The position numbers were made by a program, and so were the translations under genes. Under the pieces are notes generated by a model, which saw only the letters and a program-made list of their open reading frames with translations, was not told the DNA's origin and searched no databases. DNA of 64,000 bases, from assembly GCA_005503055.1 (NCBI GenBank), contig SCOX01000012.1:1-64000 (forward strand), in the 5' to 3' direction. This DNA is from Lysobacteraceae bacterium P. GTDB taxonomy: Bacteria > Pseudomonadota > Gammaproteobacteria > Xanthomonadales > Xanthomonadaceae. Positions 1 through 8,406 of the stretch are shown here, piece after piece; positions within the stretch are counted from its first letter, which is position 1, and every line of letters begins with the position of its first letter.

Positions 1-110
1 CGGGCCCAAAGGTTTCGCATCGCGCCTTCGGACGCGAGCGGCGCTACCCCATCAGCAACGGGTACCGGCACTAGGCGGACCGCCCTCGTCGGGCGGATGA
101 CGACCCGTTC

Positions 111-164
111 GTAGGCCCGGTGAGCGCAGCGCATCCGGGTGCTGCTTCGCCTTACCCGGGCTAC
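111..164. repeat. REP-like palindrome pair (BIME-type), copy 1
   Basis: This is an intergenic palindrome opening with GTAG at 111 and closing with the complementary CTAC at 161-164. Each half carries a GC-rich core (CCGGTGAGCGCAGC on one side, CCTTACCCGGG on the other), so the element is two inverted REP-like units. The same layout and a similar core recur at 29988-30076, which shows it is a dispersed family. GTAG-headed palindromes are typical of REP elements mobilised by RAYT transposases. No RAYT gene lies in this window. Confidence 0.6.
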
Positions 165-180
165 TTCGGTGGCTCAAACA

Positions 181-206
181 AGAACGCCGCCCGAGGGCGG
201 CGTTTT
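181..206. terminator. Rho-independent terminator, probably bidirectional
   Basis: A 9-bp perfect stem (AACGCCGCC at 183-191 with GGCGGCGTT at 196-204) closes a 4-nt loop and is followed by TTTT on the plus strand. On the minus strand the stem is followed by a T-rich CTTGTTTG. It lies 27 bp past the bamD stop codon and is the natural end of that transcript. It could also stop a plus-strand transcript entering from outside the window. Confidence 0.7.
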
Positions 207-232
207 CGCAGGGCGGGCAGAACCCGCCGCGG

Positions 233-1075
233 TCAGTTGTCCAGCGCCGACTTCTCGCCCGCGAACGGGTTCAGCTTGCGCCAGTTGCTCGGGTAGTCCG
301 GCCACTTGCCGGCCAGGAACGGGTGGTTCGGATCGTTGAGCTGCAGCACGCGCTTGGCGTCGGCAGCCAGCGCCTCGTTGCCCAGGCCTTCGTACGCGGC
401 GGCGAGCGTGGCCACGGCGTCGTTCTGGTACTGGCTCTGCGGGTAGGTTTCCAGCAGGAACTTGGCGCGCTCGGCGGCGGCGACGTAGGCGGAACGGCGC
501 AGGTAGTACAGGGCCGTATCCAGCTCGTGGCGGGCGAACATGTCGCGCAGGCCGCGCATGCGCTCGCGCGCGTCGTCGGCGTAGCGGCTGTTGGGGTAAC
601 GGTCGGCGACGATGGAGAAGTCGTTGAAGGCCTGCAATGGGGTCGCCAGGTCGCGGCGGCTGGCGTCCAGGGTCCACACCTTCTGCAGGAACACCGTGTC
701 GCGGCTGGAGTTGCTCAGCCCGCGCAGGTAATACATGTAGGCGATGTTCTTGTGCGTCGGATAGGTACGGATGAAGCGGTCGATGCTGCTGATCGCGTCG
801 TCGTGCTTGCCGGCCTTGTACTGTGCGTAGGCGGTCTCGACCAGCGCCTGCTCGGTGTACGGGCCATACGGGTACTGGGCGACGAGGCGCTTGAAGGTGG
901 TCTCGGCCGCCGACCAGTTGCCGTTGGTCATCGACTTGTGGGCCTTCTCGTAGAGCTGTTCGACCGGCACGCCCTCGTCCGCGTCCTTGTCTTTGAATTT
1001 GCTGCAGCCCACGCCGGCGAAGGCAACGATCAGCAGCAGGGCCAGCAGGCGCGAGGGGGCGGTGCGTAGGGTCAT
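233..1075 (-). CDS. bamD: Outer membrane protein assembly factor BamD
   Basis: BamD is the essential lipoprotein of the BAM complex, which inserts beta-barrel proteins into the outer membrane from the periplasmic side. The 280-residue product starts with a lipoprotein signal ending in the lipobox GVGC (Cys24). TPR-like helical repeats follow, including [19 protein letters not shown] and the typical [17 protein letters not shown] segment. Length and order match the family. The ATG at 1075 is chosen because it gives a proper signal peptide; the frame stays open far upstream. The gene diverges from rluD across a 79-bp promoter gap, a pairing common in gammaproteobacteria. A hairpin terminator follows the stop codon. 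Confidence 0.95.
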   Translation of the reverse strand: MTLRTAPSRLLALLLIVAFAGVGCSKFKDKDADEGVPVEQLYEKAHKSMTNGNWSAAETTFKRLVAQYPYGPYTEQALVETAYAQYKAGKHDDAISSIDRFIRTYPTHKNIAYMYYLRGLSNSSRDTVFLQKVWTLDASRRDLATPLQAFNDFSIVADRYPNSRYADDARERMRGLRDMFARHELDTALYYLRRSAYVAAAERAKFLLETYPQSQYQNDAVATLAAAYEGLGNEALAADAKRVLQLNDPNHPFLAGKWPDYPSNWRKLNPFAGEKSALDN

Positions 1076-1154
1076 GGGGTCTCGACGGGCGCCGAAGGTA
1101 CGAAGACCGGATAATAGCAGTCCCCACGTGCCCGCCCTGAATCCTCCCCCTCCG

Positions 1155-2141
1155 ATGACCGACGATTCCCACGATCCCGCCGCCCCCCTGCGGGCGACCG
1201 TCCCGGACACCGCCGCCGGCCGCCGCTTCGACGCGGTGCTGGCCGAGCTGTTCCCCGAGTTCTCGCGTTCCCGCCTGGCCGGCTGGATCAAGTCCGGCGA
1301 CGCCCGCCTGGACGGCCGGGAGGTCCGTCCGCGCGATCCGGTGCGCGGCGGCGAGGCCGTCACCCTCACCGTCGAACTGGACGTGCAGACGCATTCGGAG
1401 CCGGAGGACATCGCACTCGATGTTCTGTACGAGGACGAGCACGTCATCGTGATCAACAAGCCGGCCGGGCTGGTGGTCCATCCGGGTGCCGGCAATCCGG
1501 CCGGTACGCTGGTCAACGCCCTGCTGCACCGCGACCCATCGCTCAACACGCTGGCGCGCGCGGGCATCGTGCACCGGCTGGACAAGGACACCTCCGGCGT
1601 CATGGTCGTGGCGCGCACGTTGCCGGCGCACACGGCCTTGATCGAGCAACTGTCCTCGCGCCAGGTGCACCGCCAGTACCTCGCCGTCGTGGCAGGCGCG
1701 CTGGTGTCCGGCGGTACGGCGAATGCGCCGATCGACCGCCACCCGCGCGATCGCATCCGCATGGCCGTGCGCGAGGACGGCCGCGATGCGGTCACCCATT
1801 TCCGCCTGCGCGAGCGCTTCCGCGCCCATACGCTGCTCGAATGCCGCCTCGAAACCGGCCGCACCCATCAGATCCGCGTGCACATGGCGCACCTGAAGCA
1901 TCCCATCGTCGGCGATCCGCTGTACGGCGGGCCGCTGAAGCTGCCGCGCGGTGCCACCGAGGAACTCGTCGCGACGCTGCGCGGTTTCAAGCGCCAGGCG
2001 CTGCATGCCGAGACGCTGGAGTTCGCGCATCCGATCACCGGCGAAGCCGTGCGCTGCACCGCACCGGTGCCCGACGATCTCAAGCAGCTCGTCCGCGCGC
2101 TGCACGACGACACGGCCGCCGCGGCAGAGCGGGAGCGCTGA
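1155..2141 (+). CDS. rluD: 23S rRNA pseudouridine synthase RluD
   Basis: This enzyme isomerises uridines to pseudouridine in helix 69 of 23S rRNA (1911, 1915 and 1917 in E. coli). The 328-residue protein has an N-terminal S4 RNA-binding domain at about residues 22-75. The RluA-family catalytic domain follows, with the motif HRLDKDTSG at 140-148 and catalytic Asp143. [11 protein letters not shown] at 101-111 and the GRTHQIRVH segment are also classic. The ATG at 1155 sits just before the conserved N-terminus; the frame is open further upstream over bamD. Only 3 bp separate it from pgeF, so the two are co-transcribed. RluA or RluC paralogues share the motif, but the bamD and pgeF neighbours support RluD. 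Confidence 0.93.
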   Translation: MTDDSHDPAAPLRATVPDTAAGRRFDAVLAELFPEFSRSRLAGWIKSGDARLDGREVRPRDPVRGGEAVTLTVELDVQTHSEPEDIALDVLYEDEHVIVINKPAGLVVHPGAGNPAGTLVNALLHRDPSLNTLARAGIVHRLDKDTSGVMVVARTLPAHTALIEQLSSRQVHRQYLAVVAGALVSGGTANAPIDRHPRDRIRMAVREDGRDAVTHFRLRERFRAHTLLECRLETGRTHQIRVHMAHLKHPIVGDPLYGGPLKLPRGATEELVATLRGFKRQALHAETLEFAHPITGEAVRCTAPVPDDLKQLVRALHDDTAAAAERER

Positions 2142-2144
2142 GCG

Positions 2145-2900
2145 ATGGCGGCGGCGTGGATCGACGCGCAATGGCCGGTGCCTGCAAGCGTGCGTGGCCT
2201 GACCACGCTGCGGCACGGATTGGGCGTGTCGGCGCCGCCGTTCGATGATTTCAACCTCGGCCTGCGTGCAGGCGACGAGGCGTCGGCCGTCGAACGCAAT
2301 CGCGCCTTGCTCGTCGAACAGGCGCGCTTGCCGTCGACGCCGTGCTGGTTGCGTCAGGTGCACGGCGTCGAGGTGCATCGCGTCGAGGCGCCGGGCGTCG
2401 AAGAAGTCGAAGCCGACGCCAGCGTGACCTCGGAGCCGGGGGTGGTCCTGGCCATCCTCACCGCCGACTGCATGCCGGTGCTGTTCTGCGCCGACGACGG
2501 CAGCGAGATCGGCGGCGCGCATGCCGGCTGGCGCGGGCTCGCCGGCGGCGTCCTCGAAAACACGCTCGCCGCGATGCACGCCGCGCCCGAACGCATGCAC
2601 GCCTGGATGGGCCCGGCGGCAGGACCGCAGGCCTATGAAATCGGCGAGGAGGTCTACGAGGCCTTCGTCGCGCAGGACCGCGACGCCGCGAACGCCTTCG
2701 TTTCCACGCGCCCGAATCACTGGCGCGTCGATCTCTACGCGCTGGCACGGCGTCGCCTGCAGGCCGCGGGCGTGGCGTCCGACCGCATCCATGGCGGCGG
2801 CCTGTGCACGATCAGCGAACCGCATCGCTTCTTCTCGCATCGCCGCGACCAGCGCGGCGGTCGCATGGCCTCGCTCATCTGGATCGAGCCTCGGGCATGA
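2145..2900 (+). CDS. pgeF: PgeF/YfiH (LACC1-like) multicopper-type protein
   Basis: The 251-residue protein belongs to the YfiH/LACC1 family (DUF152). Members have been described as polyphenol oxidases, purine nucleoside phosphorylases, and enzymes that remove misincorporated amino acids from peptidoglycan precursors (PgeF). The metal-site residues are intact: His73 in QVHG (71-74), Cys109 in ADC (107-109) and His126 in HAGWRG (126-131). The protein is predicted to be cytoplasmic, with no signal peptide. It starts 3 bp after rluD and its stop overlaps the next start in an ATGA. The rluD-pgeF order is common in gammaproteobacteria. The family assignment is firm; which reaction dominates in vivo cannot be read from sequence. 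Confidence 0.88.
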   Translation: MAAAWIDAQWPVPASVRGLTTLRHGLGVSAPPFDDFNLGLRAGDEASAVERNRALLVEQARLPSTPCWLRQVHGVEVHRVEAPGVEEVEADASVTSEPGVVLAILTADCMPVLFCADDGSEIGGAHAGWRGLAGGVLENTLAAMHAAPERMHAWMGPAAGPQAYEIGEEVYEAFVAQDRDAANAFVSTRPNHWRVDLYALARRRLQAAGVASDRIHGGGLCTISEPHRFFSHRRDQRGGRMASLIWIEPRA

Positions 2901-3445
2901 ATATCGCCGCGCCGATGCCGCTGTACCGTCAGCTGCTCGGCGCGCGATTCGAGGTGCTGCCGCCGACGGTGCGCGCACTGCACGAGCGCGCGGGGCACCA
3001 CCGCTATCGCGGCAAGGTCGAGGTCGAGCGCGGCCATGGCGCACTTTCGCGCCTGTGCGCGTGGGCCACGCGCCTGCCCGGCGAAGGCCGCGGCACGCTC
3101 GAAGTCGAGATCGACAGCACCGCGCAGGTGGAGCGCTGGGCGCGCATCTTTGCCGGGCGCGCGATGCGTTCGCGGATATGGACGCGCGATTCATTGCTGT
3201 GCGAACGACTCGGGCTGGTGACGTTCACCTTCCGGCTGTATGTCGAGCCGCTCGCTGCCGGGCATGCGATCGTGTGGCGCGTGGCAAGCGTGCGTGTGCT
3301 CGGCGTGCCGCTGCCGCTGCGTTGGTTCCGGGGCGTGCACGCGCGCGAGTACGAACGCGACGGTCGGTACCGTTTCGACGTGGCGGCCGCGCTGCCGTGG
3401 ATCGGGCTTCTGGTGCATTACCGGGGGTGGTTGGATGTCGACTGA
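2897..3445 (+). CDS. DUF4166 domain protein
   Basis: This 182-residue protein resembles the DUF4166 family, usually found alone or fused to the C-terminus of saccharopine dehydrogenase-like proteins. Its function is not established. I see no signal peptide and no clear membrane helix. The protein opens with PLYRQLLGARFEVLPPTVRALH, and the rest looks like a mixed beta barrel (GKVEVERGHG, GTLEVEIDST, VTFTFRLYVEP). The ATG at 2897 overlaps the pgeF stop, and the 3' end overlaps the next gene by 11 bp, so the gene is translationally coupled on both sides. It is Arg-rich, like its neighbours. The family call rests on recognised motifs without an alignment. Confidence 0.65.
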   Translation: MNIAAPMPLYRQLLGARFEVLPPTVRALHERAGHHRYRGKVEVERGHGALSRLCAWATRLPGEGRGTLEVEIDSTAQVERWARIFAGRAMRSRIWTRDSLLCERLGLVTFTFRLYVEPLAAGHAIVWRVASVRVLGVPLPLRWFRGVHAREYERDGRYRFDVAAALPWIGLLVHYRGWLDVD

Positions 3446-3851
3446 GCTGCATCGCGAAAGCGCCGTGATCGTCTTCGACGGCGTCTGCGTGCTGTGCAAC
3501 GGCTGGGTTCGGTTCCTGTTGCGACACGATCGGCGTGGGCGCTACCGGTTCGCGGCGATGCAGGGCGCGAGCGGACGCGCTTTGCTGGCGATGCACGGAC
3601 TCGATCCGGACGATCCGGTGTCGTTCCTGCTGGTGGAGCAGGGGCATGCGTGGACCGACACGGATGCGATCGTGCGCGTGCTGTCCGGCCTCGGTGGCGC
3701 GTGGCGCGCGGCCGGACTCCTGCGCGCAGTGCCGCGCGCTTTGCGTGATCGCGCGTATCGCGCACTCGCCCGCAACCGCTATCGCTGGATCGGGCGCCAT
3801 GACCAATGCGTCGTGCCATCGCCACGGCATGCGGCGAGGTTCCTGCCGTGA
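3435..3851 (+). CDS. DCC family (DUF393) thiol-disulfide oxidoreductase-like protein
   Basis: The 138-residue product has the N-terminal signature VIVFDGVCVLCNGWV. The CxxC pair (Cys18 and Cys21) follows an Asp-Gly, as in the DCC family, which is named for a conserved DxxCxxC motif. The usual DGDCPLC form is here DGVCVLC, so one residue of the motif varies but both cysteines remain. The family is thought to have a thioredoxin-like fold; substrates are unknown. There is no signal peptide, so the site is probably cytoplasmic. The ATG at 3435 lies inside the DUF4166 gene (11-bp overlap) and the stop overlaps the next start in TGATG. Expression is probably coupled to both neighbours. Confidence 0.8.
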   Translation: MSTELHRESAVIVFDGVCVLCNGWVRFLLRHDRRGRYRFAAMQGASGRALLAMHGLDPDDPVSFLLVEQGHAWTDTDAIVRVLSGLGGAWRAAGLLRAVPRALRDRAYRALARNRYRWIGRHDQCVVPSPRHAARFLP

Positions 3852-4297
3852 TGCGTTCGCGGGTCTGGCGCGGATGCGTGTTGGCCGCGACCTTGTGGCT
3901 GGCCGGCTGCGCGACGGGCCCGCAAACCAGCGCCACGATGCACGGCGATCCGGCGCGGCCGGCGCAGTCCAGCGGCTGGCTGCGCAGCGAGCTGTATTTC
4001 GCCGTCGGCAACGAGGACGGCTCCGGCCTCATCGACCAGACGCAATGGCGCCAGTTCCTCGACCGCGAAGTCACGCCGCGCTTCCCCGACGGCCTGACCG
4101 TGCTCGACGGCTATGGTCAATGGCGTTTCCAGCGCGACGACCGGCTCGTGCGGCAGCGTTGCAAGGTGCTGGTGGTACTGCACGAGGAGGGCGCCAAACC
4201 GCGCGAGGACATCGAAGCGATCCGGCTGGCCTGGAAACGCATGACGGGGCACGAGTCGGTGCTGTGGGCGCGCCAGTCGGTCGAGGTCTCGTTCTGA
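3851..4297 (+). CDS. DUF3574 family lipoprotein
   Basis: The 148-residue protein has a lipoprotein signal peptide with lipobox WLAGC (Cys20). The rest matches DUF3574: SELYFAVGNEDGSGLIDQ, a GLTVLDGYGQWR segment and VLVVLHEEG. It is therefore predicted to sit in the periplasm, anchored to a membrane; no activity is known. The ATG at 3851 is preferred over an upstream start at 3806 because it directly begins the signal peptide and overlaps the previous stop codon (TGATG). It is the last gene of a chain starting at rluD. A 100-bp gap separates it from the permease gene. Confidence 0.75.
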   Translation: MRSRVWRGCVLAATLWLAGCATGPQTSATMHGDPARPAQSSGWLRSELYFAVGNEDGSGLIDQTQWRQFLDREVTPRFPDGLTVLDGYGQWRFQRDDRLVRQRCKVLVVLHEEGAKPREDIEAIRLAWKRMTGHESVLWARQSVEVSF

Positions 4298-4397
4298 ACG
4301 CTGTTTTCCACCACGCGTGCGGATGAAAGGCGGATCAGGACCCCGAAAGCCCGGCACGACCCGGTACGATCCCCGCATCCCACGCGCGAGCCCCTCG

Positions 4398-6002
4398 ATG
4401 CCGAATCCCGCCAACCGCCGCTGGTTCGTCCCCGGCGACCTCAACGGCTTCTTCGGCCTGGTCGTCGACAACCTGTCGATCCTGGGATTCATCTCCGCGG
4501 CACTGATCGGGATCTTCGGGTTTCCGGCCGACGTGGTGTTCACGCGCATGTTCCCCGGCACCGCCTTCGGCGTGCTGGTGGGCAATCTGATCTATACGTG
4601 GATGGCGCACCGCCTGGCGCGCCAAAGCGGCCGCGACGACGTCACCGCGATGCCGCTGGGCCTGGACGCCCCGACCAGCATCGGCATGGCGCTGCTGGTG
4701 CTCGGTCCGGCGTTCGTGGCGTTCAAGCAGCAGGGCATGGACGAAGCCGCGGCCGCGACGGCGACGTGGCAGCTCGGCATGGCGTCGCTGGTGGTGATGG
4801 GCGTGCTGAAGCTGGTGCTGTCGTTCTTCGGCGATGCGATCACGCGCGCCGTGCCGCGCGCGGCGTTGCTGGGTTCGATCGGCGGCGCCGCGCTGGCATT
4901 GCTGGGCTTCCTGCCGCTGATCGAAACCTTGCGCTCGCCGGTCGTGGGTTTCGTCACCTTCGGCCTGCTGATGTACGTGCTGGTGGCGAAGGGCAAATTG
5001 CCGATCCGCATGCCGGGCGTGCTGCTGGCCTTCATCGTCGGCACGGTGCTGTATTACGGCCTCGGTCTGGCCGGACTGGGCACGCCGGGCTTCAAACTGC
5101 CCGACGCGCAACCACTGCGTTTCACCCTGCCGCTGCCGACGCTGGGTTTCCTCGACGGCTTGCCCTACACCGTGCCCTACCTGCCGCTGCTGCTGCCGTT
5201 CGGCCTGCTCATGGTGGTCGGTGGCATCAACGTCAGCGAGAGCGCGCGCGCCGCCGGCGACGATTACCGCACGCGCGACGTGCTGCTGGCCGAGGCGGTG
5301 TCCACGCTGGTGGCCGGCTTCTGCGGCGGCGTCGCGCAGACCACGCCCTACATCGGCCAGCCGGCGTACAAGCACATGGGCGCGCGCATGGGCTACACGC
5401 TGCTGACGGGCTTGTTCATCGGCCTGGGCGGTGTGTTCGGCTACGTGTCCGGGCTGGTGCAATGGCTGCCGATCGCGGTGCTGGCGCCGATCATCGTCTA
5501 CGTCGGCATGGACATCACCGTGCAGGCGTTCCACGACAGTCCGCGCCGGCATGCGCTTGCTGTCGCGCTGGCGTTCCTGCCGTCCATCGCCTACCTGCTG
5601 GTGATCAAGGTCGGCAACCCGGCGTGGATCGCGCCGGATCGCTTCGCCGCGCTGTACAGCGGCGTCGACAGCCACGGCCTGCCGGACCTGGCCACCATCG
5701 TCACCCTGGGCAACGGCTTCATCATCACGGCGATGATCTGGTCGACCGCGCTGGTGGCGATGATCGACCACCGCTTCCGTCGCGCGGCGCTGGTGCTGCT
5801 GGTCGGCGCGGCGTTGACCTTGTTCGGCTTCATCCATTCGGTCGATCCGCGCGGCAGCATCTACTGGCCGTGGACGCTGGAAGGCCTGCCGCGCGCGATC
5901 GCCTGGCAGTTCGCGGGCGCCTACGTCGCGCTGGCGGTGCTGCTGGCGCTGTTGTCGCTGCAAAGGCAGTCGCCGCCCGAAAGCGTGGATGCGGCACATT
6001 GA
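4398..6002 (+). CDS. NCS2-like (AzgA-type) nucleobase permease family protein
   Basis: This is a 534-residue polytopic inner-membrane protein with roughly twelve to fourteen hydrophobic segments. It resembles the NCS2/AzgA branch of xanthine, guanine and uracil permeases. The N-terminus WFVPGDLNGFFGLVVDN and the motif QTTPYIGQPAYKHMGARMGYT (about 315-335) match the region that carries substrate-binding residues in the family. The ATG at 4398 places a short hydrophilic leader before the first helix; an upstream in-frame ATG at 4317 would add an unlikely basic stretch. It stands alone between two short gaps. Substrate is uncertain: nucleobase is the family default, but the motif is divergent. 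Confidence 0.7.
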   Translation: MPNPANRRWFVPGDLNGFFGLVVDNLSILGFISAALIGIFGFPADVVFTRMFPGTAFGVLVGNLIYTWMAHRLARQSGRDDVTAMPLGLDAPTSIGMALLVLGPAFVAFKQQGMDEAAAATATWQLGMASLVVMGVLKLVLSFFGDAITRAVPRAALLGSIGGAALALLGFLPLIETLRSPVVGFVTFGLLMYVLVAKGKLPIRMPGVLLAFIVGTVLYYGLGLAGLGTPGFKLPDAQPLRFTLPLPTLGFLDGLPYTVPYLPLLLPFGLLMVVGGINVSESARAAGDDYRTRDVLLAEAVSTLVAGFCGGVAQTTPYIGQPAYKHMGARMGYTLLTGLFIGLGGVFGYVSGLVQWLPIAVLAPIIVYVGMDITVQAFHDSPRRHALAVALAFLPSIAYLLVIKVGNPAWIAPDRFAALYSGVDSHGLPDLATIVTLGNGFIITAMIWSTALVAMIDHRFRRAALVLLVGAALTLFGFIHSVDPRGSIYWPWTLEGLPRAIAWQFAGAYVALAVLLALLSLQRQSPPESVDAAH

Positions 6003-6058
6003 TCGGGAAGTCCACGCCCGCACCTATTCCGTTCGCCCCACGAAACGAAGACACGACC

Positions 6059-6589
6059 ATGTCACTGCAAGACGAACTCAACGCCAACCCCGGCGTGGCC
6101 GCCGACCGCGACGCCGCCACGCACGGCTTCGTGTTCAACCACACCATGCTTCGCGTCAAGGACGTTTCGAGGTCGCTGGACTTCTACACGCGCGTGCTCG
6201 GCTTCACCCTGGTGCGCCGTCGCGATTTCGACGAGGCGAAGTTCAGCCTGTACTTCCTGGTGCTGGTGGACGATCCGGCGCAGATTCCCGCCGAGGAACC
6301 GGCGCGTGGCGAGTGGCTGCTGGGTCAGCGCGGCGTGCTCGAACTCACCCACAACCACGGCACCGAATCCGAAGCGGATTTCCGCTACCACGACGGCAAC
6401 GGCGAGCCGCGCGGCTTCGGCCACATCTGCGTGTCGGTGCCGGACGTGGAAGCGGCGTGCGCGCGGTTCGAGCAGCTCGGCGTGCCGTTCCAGAAGCGCC
6501 TCACCGATGGCCGCATGAAGAACATCGCCTTCATCAAGGACCCGGACGGCTATTGGGTGGAGATCCTGCAGCCGACCGCGCGCGTGTGA
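6059..6589 (+). CDS. gloA: Lactoylglutathione lyase (glyoxalase I)
   Basis: Glyoxalase I converts the hemithioacetal of methylglyoxal and glutathione to S-lactoylglutathione in the cytosol. The 176-residue protein has the four metal ligands at the expected places: His28 (FNHTMLRV), Glu95 (VLELTHNHG), His122 (GFGHICVSV) and Glu168 (GYWVEILQP). The length and the insert around residues 97-120 (HNHGTESE and onward) are those of the longer, zinc-type class seen in eukaryotes and pseudomonads. The short nickel-type E. coli enzyme of about 135 residues lacks them. The gene starts 56 bp after the permease. A 42-bp repeat array begins 7 bp after its stop codon. Confidence 0.92.
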   Translation: MSLQDELNANPGVAADRDAATHGFVFNHTMLRVKDVSRSLDFYTRVLGFTLVRRRDFDEAKFSLYFLVLVDDPAQIPAEEPARGEWLLGQRGVLELTHNHGTESEADFRYHDGNGEPRGFGHICVSVPDVEAACARFEQLGVPFQKRLTDGRMKNIAFIKDPDGYWVEILQPTARV

Positions 6590-6596
6590 TGCCCCG

Positions 6597-7013
6597 GCTC
6601 GGCGCGCCGGGCTCGGAGCTCGGATCGCCGGGCAAATAGCTCGGCACGCCGGGCTCGGAGCTCGGATCGCCGGGCAAATAGCTCGGCACGCCGGGCTCGG
6701 AGCTCGGATCGCCGGGCAAATAGCTCGGCACGCCGGGCTCGGAGCTCGGATCGCGGAGCTAAAAGCTCGGCAGGCCAGGTTCGGAGCCTGGACCGCCGAG
6801 CAAAAAGCTCGGTACGCCGAGCTCGGAGCCCGGACTGCCGAGCAAAAAGCTCCGCACGCCGGGCTCGAAGCCCGGGCCGCCGAGCAAGAAGCTCCGCACG
6901 CCGGGCTCGAAGCCCGGACCGCCGAGCAAAAAGCTCCGCACACCGGGCTCGGAGTCGGGATCGCCGGGCAACCAGGACTCGCACGCCGAGCTCGAGGTCC
7001 CGCGTGCGGTCCT
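6597..7013. repeat. 42-bp tandem repeat array, nine full units and a degraded tenth
   Basis: This array fills the space between the convergent genes gloA and otsA. Units begin at 6597, 6639, 6681, 6723, 6765, 6807, 6849, 6891 and 6933, each exactly 42 bp, with a degraded unit from 6975. Units 1-3 are nearly identical; later units diverge. Each opens with GCTCGGCACGCC or a variant and closes with an A-rich CAAATA, CAAAAA or CAACCA. Units 7 and 8 contain a perfect 7-bp stem (CCGGGCT-cga-AGCCCGG), and the junction of units 5 and 6 forms CCGAGC-aaaaa-GCTCGG. All three minus-strand frames are open for long stretches, simply because 42 is divisible by 3, so I do not call it coding. It may act as a terminator-like region for both flanking genes. 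Confidence 0.95.
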
Positions 7014-7035
7014 CGGCCTTGCCCTGGTCAGTGGT

Positions 7036-8406
7036 TCAAAACGGCTCGCGCAGCGCCGCGAGAAACTTGTGTCGCCATGCGGTGATGTCGTTCGTGCGCA
7101 GCAGGGCGATCATCGCCTGCCAGCGCTCGCGCCGCTCTTCCAGCGGCATCTCCATCGCCGTGGCGAGCGCGTCCGCCACGCCGTCCATGTCGTAGGGGTT
7201 CACCAGTAGCGCCGCGTCGAGCTCGCGCGCCGCGCCGGCGAAACTGGACAGCACCAGCACGCCGGGGTCCTTCGGGTCCTGCGCGGCCACGTACTCCTTC
7301 GCCACCAGGTTCATGCCGTCGCGCAGCGGCGTGACCAGGCCCACGCGCGCCAGCCGGTAGAACCCCGTCAGCGTCGGGTGCGGATAGTTGCGATTGACGT
7401 AGCGCACGGGGGTCCAGTCCGGTTCGGCGTGCGCGCCGTTGATGTGGCCGGAAAGCTGCTCCAGTTCGCTGCGCAGCTTCTGGTACTCGATGACTTCACC
7501 GCGCGATACCGGCGCGATCTGCAGGAACGTCAGCTTGCCGCGATGTTCCGGATGCCGCTTCAGGAATCGCTCGAACGAGCGGAAGCGCTCCGGCAGTCCT
7601 TTCGAATAGTCCAGTCGATCCACGCCGATCGCGAGCGCCCGACCCGACAGGCTCGTCGCCAGCCGCTTGACGCCGACCTTGCCGGCCGCCACCTGCGCCT
7701 GCTGTTCGATGTGCGCGGTGTCGATGCTGATCGGGAACGCACCCGCGCGCAGGCGCTTGCCCTTGTGGGTCTCCAGCACACCGTGGGAGATGACGCGGCC
7801 GCGGCCGAACAGGCGCACGTAATCCTGGAACCGCTCCAGGTCGCGTTCGGTCTGGAAGCCGATCAGGTCGTACGACGACAGTCCTTCGAACAGGCGCTCG
7901 TGCTGTGGCAGTGCGGCCAACAGGTCGGAGGAGGGCATCGGCACGTGCAGGAAGAAACCGAGCCGGCACGTCACGCCCAGCTCGCGCAGCAGTTTCGCCA
8001 TCGGGATCAGATGGTAGTCGTGGATCCAGACGATGTCGTCCTCGCGCAGCAGCGGCGCGAGCTTCTCGGCGAACAGCGCGTTGACGCGCCGATACGCGGC
8101 GTAGGTGATGCGGCTGTAGTCCACCAGATCGACGCGGAAATGCAGCAGCGGCCACAGCGTGCGGTTGGCGAAGCCGTTGTAGTAATCGTCGTGGTCGCGC
8201 TTGGACAGATCGACGGTGACGTAGCGGATGTTGCCCGTCTCGTGCTCGTGCACCTCGCCGGAGGCATCCGGATCGATGCGGCCGCTCCAGCCGAACCACA
8301 TGCCGCCGGTCTCCTCCAGCGCCGACTGCAATGCCACCGCCAGTCCACCGGCACTGGCCAATCCCGGTAGCGCAACACGGTTCGAAACGACGACCAGACG
8401 ACTCAT
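7036..8406 (-). CDS. otsA: Trehalose-6-phosphate synthase (GT20)
   Basis: OtsA joins UDP-glucose and glucose-6-phosphate to make trehalose-6-phosphate, an osmo- and stress-protectant precursor. The 456-residue protein shows the GT20 landmarks: the N-terminal donor loop SAGGLAVAL, WIHDYHL, VDRLDYSKGLPER and the acidic-site region LRDGMNLVAKEYVAAQ. The start codon overlaps the end of the GH15 gene by 4 bp, so the two are translationally coupled. With otsB upstream this is a trehalose locus. Length is normal for a stand-alone synthase, with no fused phosphatase. The 3' end abuts the 42-bp repeat array. Confidence 0.95.
   Translation of the reverse strand: MSRLVVVSNRVALPGLASAGGLAVALQSALEETGGMWFGWSGRIDPDASGEVHEHETGNIRYVTVDLSKRDHDDYYNGFANRTLWPLLHFRVDLVDYSRITYAAYRRVNALFAEKLAPLLREDDIVWIHDYHLIPMAKLLRELGVTCRLGFFLHVPMPSSDLLAALPQHERLFEGLSSYDLIGFQTERDLERFQDYVRLFGRGRVISHGVLETHKGKRLRAGAFPISIDTAHIEQQAQVAAGKVGVKRLATSLSGRALAIGVDRLDYSKGLPERFRSFERFLKRHPEHRGKLTFLQIAPVSRGEVIEYQKLRSELEQLSGHINGAHAEPDWTPVRYVNRNYPHPTLTGFYRLARVGLVTPLRDGMNLVAKEYVAAQDPKDPGVLVLSSFAGAARELDAALLVNPYDMDGVADALATAMEMPLEERRERWQAMIALLRTNDITAWRHKFLAALREPF

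Noticed and set aside
1076-1864. N-terminal extension of BamD upstream of 1075
   Set aside because: It would precede the lipoprotein signal with an Arg- and Ser-rich stretch antisense to rluD.
174-3194. Long minus-strand open frame of about 1000 codons across bamD, rluD and pgeF
   Set aside because: It is antisense to well-supported genes, has an Arg- and Ala-rich shadow composition, and matches no family I recognise. High GC makes such frames common.
6534-6984. Arg-rich repeat proteins on the minus strand, built from units like ARRAELFARRSELR
   Set aside because: They come from the 42-bp array, whose length is divisible by 3, so all three minus frames stay open. There is no ribosome site, and one frame is no better than another.
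6597-7013. CRISPR array
   Set aside because: The units are directly adjacent with no unique spacers, they diverge along the array, and no cas genes are nearby.
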